This document shows positions 45,821 through 50,000 of a stretch of DNA of 50,000 nucleotides, piece by piece. Every line of letters begins with the position of its first letter. Position 1 is the first letter of the stretch. The stretch is from Actinidia chinensis (Eukaryota > Streptophyta > Magnoliopsida > Ericales > Actinidiaceae). The translations under genes were made by a program, and so were the position numbers. The DNA lies in assembly GCA_009663005.1 (NCBI GenBank), contig CM018891.1, positions 3,200,465-3,250,464 of the forward strand. Direction: 5' to 3'. The notes under the pieces are model-generated. The model was not told where the DNA came from. It did not search any database and worked only from the letters and a program-made list of their open reading frames with translations.

Positions 45821-47436
45821 TGTTAAGGAAAAGAGAAAGAACAGAGAAAAGAAAGTGAGGGAAGGAAGAGTGAGGGAAAAAGAGAAGCACGTGGGTGGTG
45901 TCTTCAAAAAAGGAAAGTGTGTTGGAAGCCTTACATGGGCATTTCTATGGTGTAACACACTCACACACTAATACTAGTACACTTTCTCCACTTAATCCTA
46001 ATGAGCCAAACAATTTAATTCAAAACCCATATGGCCCATGGCCAAACTATATCATATACACACACATATATATGAACACCCATGGCCCAAGGCCCAAAAA
46101 TAGCCCAAAAATAAATTACCAAACACTACAATTACTCAATAGCCATTAATTACATGAAGAATGAACTTGAGGAGAAGATGTTACTGAATCTTCACAAGAC
46201 GAAGTGGACTGATGGATTGACACTTCAACGATTTGATAGCCACTCCAAAACTAATAAGCAGACTGTCTACGTAAGTGAAGGTTTATGTGAAAGCCAAGTG
46301 TCTCAGAGATTTTTTTATTGATTTTATCTTGTATTAGGCCCCTGCACAAAATGTTGTAGAGACTAATAAAGTTTTGTGAACCTTAAAGTTTGAAAGGTTT
46401 TTTGTCGTGGATTTCATGTTGCCATTGGCAACTTTGAGACGAGCAGAGACGAGTGCTGCTATCCAGCATTGGATGCAGAGGGTAGACTGCTGAATGCCTC
46501 AGAAGGCTAAAAAATCAGAGCTTTTTCAACATGTAGTCTGGAAATAGATAACCCAATACTTAACAATTGGATATGCCTTTCAGTCTACTGTGACTGCTCT
46601 GTCTTTTCAATTACTTTCTAGTAATGTTGCTCCTATGGACTGAAGTTCTTCTGTCAAGTTGGTATTCTCTGATTCATGGGAAACTGAAGATTAGGTCTTG
46701 TTTTTGGTAACAAGGCCTACCACGGGGTGACCAATACAGGCTTCTCCTATCCATGTAGAATCTTCAGTTTCTTCTCAAAGAATGAAAAAAGGAAGCAATC
46801 TCCTGCATACAAGTACTTAATCCCATTAAAAAAGGAAGCAATCTCTTGAGCATGTAATAAGGGTTTTCTTAATATAGAAAAAGTATGTAGTTGTTGAATT
46901 TTGGATATAACTCTCATATAAGAAGGTTCTATAAGTGATATTTGTGGCATTATGCAATTCAAAATTACTGATTGTTGTATAGCAAGGGTTGCTTCCACAG
47001 CCCTGTCATGTGAACCTCCCGGTCAATGAAAGGGCTGATTTTTCCCACAAACGGCATAAAAACGATGAAAATATACATCTACAAATTGCAGTAATCATGT
47101 CCTTATCATGAAATGTTCGTGTTAGTGTCTCATATCTTGTTTCATAGGCTATAATTATTCAAATGTGAATGCCATTAAATAAGCATCCCTTTGTGATTAA
47201 AACTGATTGGATTTATTGGGTTCATGGGTTGGGCAGGAGATGATAAAATCTTCTAACCAAATATAACAAGGCAGTGCAGGAAGAGGAATTTTTGGGAGTT
47301 GCCACCAGAAAAAATCGCAATTGCAAATTGTAGGAAGGCAGGATGCCAAGAAACATCTAGAAGAACATGTCGCCAACTTGATGTCTTCAAACATAATTCG
47401 GACTTGGGCACCATGCTCGACACAGTTGTGTTCTAG

Positions 47437-48100
47437 GGCGCCCCATTACTTGATTCTTTACCGTATTGTATGTTAGTGACAGTTAAAATTGGAAACAATA
47501 CTGTATTATAAACTCTTTGAACAACCAGAAATGCTTCATTGTCGGTGAAAACGCTGCTATTATGAAATAGGTCTTGTTCTAAATTCTCTCTTCCTGATAT
47601 TCTAGCTTGGTTCAGTTCCCGTCCATATTAATCAATATTCGATTGATTGGTCTGAGGTTATTGACAAAGGGGAATTTTATTAGCATAAAAGCTATGATAC
47701 TCTGTTAATTTCATATTTTGCTAAGCTTTCCTTCTTGATGATTGTATTCCGTTAAAGAACACAACTGAGACATTGAAATGCTATTCAGTTGCCTTTTAGT
47801 GGATTTGATTTCGTTTTGTGTGGATGACTTGATGTAGTTGCTGAGAAGCTCGGCTATTCAGCATGACATAGATCTTACAAGGTCGTGGACCCACTTAAAT
47901 TTGGATTTTTTGGAAAGTTAAAGTTTGAAAAGCCATCACTAATCAAGAAAAGTATGAAAAGGTTCCAACATATCAAGAAACAATAGTGGAAAGTACAAAC
48001 AAGCATTATTCAAATATGACTCTGTACAAGTGCTTCCATTGATTGTTTTTGCCCAAAGATTGGCATTAGAAAGTAACACAGCACGACAGACATAATCTCA
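47437..48100. other. Spacer between RPN11 remnant and carboxylesterase
   Basis: Holds the 3' flank of the RPN11 copy and the downstream (3') region of the minus-strand carboxylesterase. No further gene recognised. Confidence 0.55.
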
Positions 48101-49054
48101 CTATTGGTTTATGAAAGAAGCCAAGCATTTCATCATGTTCAGAGCCTTCTCACAAGAGGGATTGAAGATGTGAAAGACATGATCCTCCCCTTCTGTCTCC
48201 ATAATCTCCACCGTCCCCGGCCACCCACTCTTCGCCAATTTCTCGTAGTACAGCCTCCCTCGATCGCTCAATATGTCCTTCTCTGCAACACACACAATCA
48301 CACGTTCGCACGCCAACCCTGAAAGGCTAGGGGCTCCGTCCACAAACGGATTCATAAGCGGGTCATCACCTCCTTTCTCCGATGGGCAAACAAACCGCCA
48401 CCAACAGTCCACCATGGCTTTTCTTATTGGATCCTTAACCTCCGACCCGATCGGCTGTTCCCCCCAAAAGTAGGGGTGGATCATTACAATCCCATGAATC
48501 TTCAAACCTTCAATCCGGGTCAACCCGGCCCGGATTGCCATGTGGTGTGAAATATTTGCTCCAGCACTGTCCCCTGCCAAAAACACCCTTCCAAAGTCAA
48601 CACTCTCCTTGAGCCAAGCCTCACTGCCACCATCACCACTATGTGATGCCACCCAGTGGAGGGCAGCCCATGAGTCCTCGTAGGCGGCGGGAAGCGGGTG
48701 CTCCGGTGACCTCCGGTAGTCCACCGAGAGGACGACGATATCGGCTTTGGAAACTAGGATGTTGAGAGAGTTGTGGTATAATGGATCAGAGGCTGATGAT
48801 ATGCAAAATGCTCCGCCATGGAAGTAAACAACAAGGGGGAGTTTTTTGTGTTCCAGGCTGAGATTAGGGCGGTAGAGCCTGGCGGAGACACCAGTCTCCG
48901 GTATGATCACGATGTCTTTGGAAACAACACCGGTTTGAGGATCCAAGTCTGCTGGGGTAACTTCAGTCCCTGCAATTCTCTCTATGGTTCCATCTTTGTA
49001 CACTCTGAGGTAGGGCAGAACCTCAACAGATACTTCTAATTTGTTTGAACCCAT
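48101..49054 (-). CDS. Class I carboxylesterase (alpha/beta hydrolase, CXE family), intact
   Basis: A single-exon gene encodes 317 residues from the ATG at 49054. It has all marks of the plant CXE family: HGGAF at residues 79-83 (oxyanion hole), nucleophile Ser163 in GDSAG, Asp260 in EKDILSDRG and His292 in EDHVFH, forming the Ser-Asp-His triad. The segment DYRRSPEHPLPAAYEDSW at 112-129 is a family signature. The frame stays open upstream to 49183, but the family starts with a short N-terminus such as MGSNKLEVSVE, so ATG 49054 is chosen and the upstream part, with a GA/CT microsatellite, is 5' leader. These enzymes hydrolyse small esters and sometimes act on hormone esters or xenobiotics. The GID1 gibberellin receptor belongs to the same fold but lacks the catalytic His, which is present here. 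No signal peptide is seen, so it is probably cytosolic. It is convergent with the RPN11 remnant. The exact CXE number cannot be assigned. Confidence 0.94.
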   Translation of the reverse strand: MGSNKLEVSVEVLPYLRVYKDGTIERIAGTEVTPADLDPQTGVVSKDIVIIPETGVSARLYRPNLSLEHKKLPLVVYFHGGAFCISSASDPLYHNSLNILVSKADIVVLSVDYRRSPEHPLPAAYEDSWAALHWVASHSGDGGSEAWLKESVDFGRVFLAGDSAGANISHHMAIRAGLTRIEGLKIHGIVMIHPYFWGEQPIGSEVKDPIRKAMVDCWWRFVCPSEKGGDDPLMNPFVDGAPSLSGLACERVIVCVAEKDILSDRGRLYYEKLAKSGWPGTVEIMETEGEDHVFHIFNPSCEKALNMMKCLASFINQ

Positions 49055-49059
49055 TTGTT

Positions 49060-49083
49060 TGTTTGTTAGAGAGAGAGAGAGAG
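49060..49083 (-). repeat. GA/CT microsatellite in the carboxylesterase 5' leader
   Basis: About eight GA units (CT on the transcribed strand) lie just upstream of the start codon, followed toward the ATG by repeated TTTG (CAAA in the mRNA). CT-rich leaders are common in plant genes. Confidence 0.6.
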
Positions 49084-49183
49084 ATGGCAAGGATTGGAAT
49101 GCCAACAAGAAAGAATAACAGGGGAATGATATAGTTGCTGGAACAGATGGATTGAAAGCGGCATGTGGAGGGGATTGCACCAC

Positions 49184-50000
49184 AAAAATTGAATAAAACC
49201 CTATAATGTATTAAAATTTTTAAAATAATTTTACAATTATAATGGTTTGTTATTGTGTACAGAATATCTTACGAAAGAATTAATTCGTAGCTCAGTTTCA
49301 AATAATAATTATAGAACATTCAACATTCGAACATATTTATTTTAGTAAAAAAATGAATTATTCGACACATTTTGATAAATATAAAATTACATATTATTTT
49401 ATTTCTAAAATTAAAATTTTGGATTTAGTTCACTACCCTTAAAATTAAAATCCTGAATCTATTCGTCAACCCTAAAATTAAAATCCTGAATTTAATCGCT
49501 AGACACTCACATCATGACAAAGATTGTTTCTTTTTTTAATTGAGGTATGATAGGATCATTCTTTATAACATAATAATTCTGTTAGGAATCAAGGTTGATG
49601 ATCGATTGAGACATTCTATTGGGTGCTAATCTGTCCATGTCTCTAACCGCCATTGAAGCACTTAGCATGAGTTGACAATTAACAAAGGCCGATTATATAT
49701 ATGTTCACAAGCAACTCTAACTTTGAGCGAGTCGGGCTGTACTATCGGTCCGATTACATGATCTGAACTGTTCATATTATAGATTTAATGAGCAGATCAT
49801 TAATAATGAAAGAAAAAAATACAAGGTTGATTGATCATCTCACCTTTGTAACTAAATAATTAGATAATACTATATTTTTCTTTAAAAAACAGTTTTATGA
49901 ATATAGTATTTTCTTTAATACATAAAACAATTATATATGATTTATATATTTCAAGTTTCTCATTCATCGTGCAGTTATAAATTCAATGAGACTATAACAC
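49184..50000. other. Carboxylesterase upstream region, AT-rich
   Basis: No gene recognised. Between 49410 and 49500 a CCCTAAAATTAAAAT-type unit recurs about three times with roughly 35-40 bp spacing, a degenerate tandem repeat. No clear TATA box could be fixed for the carboxylesterase. Confidence 0.45.

Larger units (their letters stand above)
43878..46138 (-). mobile_element. Long solo LTR splitting an RPN11 exon
   Basis: A 2,261-bp insertion has TG...CA ends (TGTCGTGGCCCG at left, AATTACTCA at right) and is flanked by TTAGC (43873-43877) and ATAGC (46139-46143). Removing it rejoins the RPN11 exon between the HYYxxA and IAINY codons. Read on the minus strand it ends CGGGCCACGACA, a form I know from long gypsy LTRs, so minus orientation is favoured but not certain. 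It contains a 39-base A run (45336-45374) and an imperfect hairpin (45628-45820). No coding domain was recognised. Confidence 0.65.
41305..47436 (+). pseudogene. RPN11: RPN11 (26S proteasome lid deubiquitinase), 5'-truncated and LTR-interrupted
   Basis: Five pieces of the proteasome regulatory subunit RPN11/PSMD14 lie in order. Exon 41305-41386 encodes [13 protein letters not shown] then SGVDMNT, retaining the JAMM zinc-ligand pattern HxH...S..D. Exon 43569-43740 matches the segment from SFEALNQ to HLNKPSIQ, recognisable as DAFRLINIQSLML and TSNLEHL, with stops and shifts. Exon 43838-43877 encodes ALIHGMN and continues at 46139-46270 as [15 protein letters not shown] then [12 protein letters not shown]. 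Exon 47237-47436 gives GRQDAKKHLEEHVANLM and ends at TAG after a shift. Several splice sites survive, including GTAAGT at 46271, while the donor after 43740 is mutated. The first ~100 residues of the family are absent. A 2.3-kb solo LTR splits one exon, and two other LTR-like insertions lie in an intron. The working enzyme cleaves ubiquitin chains at the proteasome. This copy cannot. Confidence 0.88.

Noticed and set aside
49055..49183. N-terminal extension of the carboxylesterase to 49183
   Set aside because: The extension begins at a GTG and runs through a CT microsatellite. The family starts near the ATG at 49054, so the upstream part is leader.
1..50000. Bacterial-type systems, CRISPR arrays, tRNA or rRNA genes
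   Set aside because: None seen. The sequence is plant nuclear DNA with spliced genes and LTR elements. The only tRNA-related signals are retrotransposon primer sites.

Overview
This is an AT-rich, intron-containing, retrotransposon-dense stretch of plant nuclear DNA, most likely from a eudicot. The evidence is GT-AG introns in patatin-like genes, Copia and Ty3/gypsy LTR elements with plant-type primer sites (TGGTATCAGAGC), TATA boxes about 140 bp upstream of start codons, and fragments of conserved plant housekeeping genes. I see no bacterial operon, CRISPR array, tRNA or rRNA gene. Most long reading frames here are spurious.

Only two protein-coding genes look intact. One is a seven-exon patatin-like phospholipase (37726-39839, + strand, 413 aa). 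The other is a single-exon class I carboxylesterase (48101-49054, - strand, 317 aa).

The rest is a graveyard of broken genes and elements. From left to right: (1) the last four exons of a calcineurin-like metallophosphoesterase membrane protein, - strand, 2530-6025, with a stop and frameshifts. (2) An armadillo-repeat protein fragment, - strand, 11871-12515, apparently split by a non-autonomous Copia element (7819-11870). (3) A 1.2-kb inverted-repeat element (13593-14805). (4) A patatin-like tandem array on the + strand: a two-exon remnant (15822-16120), a nearly complete copy with frameshifts (19751-22851), a copy blown apart by a gypsy solo LTR and a 5.4-kb Copia element (26390-34075), a copy lacking exons 2-4 (35286-36247), and the intact gene. 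(5) A fragmented RPN11 (26S proteasome lid deubiquitinase) copy, + strand, 41305-47436, with two solo LTRs and a further LTR-like segment in it. (6) The carboxylesterase, convergent with the RPN11 remnant.

The patatin-like copies share exon structure, splice phases, 3' untranslated sequence and upstream flank. The array therefore grew by tandem duplication of DNA, not retroposition, and most copies then decayed. Four or more solo LTRs against one full-length Copia suggest active removal of LTR elements by recombination. I found no new molecular system. The most informative signals are the nested insertions that allow relative dating, the almost intact frameshifted patatin copy, and motif-reiterated GC-rich leaders in two unrelated Copia elements.
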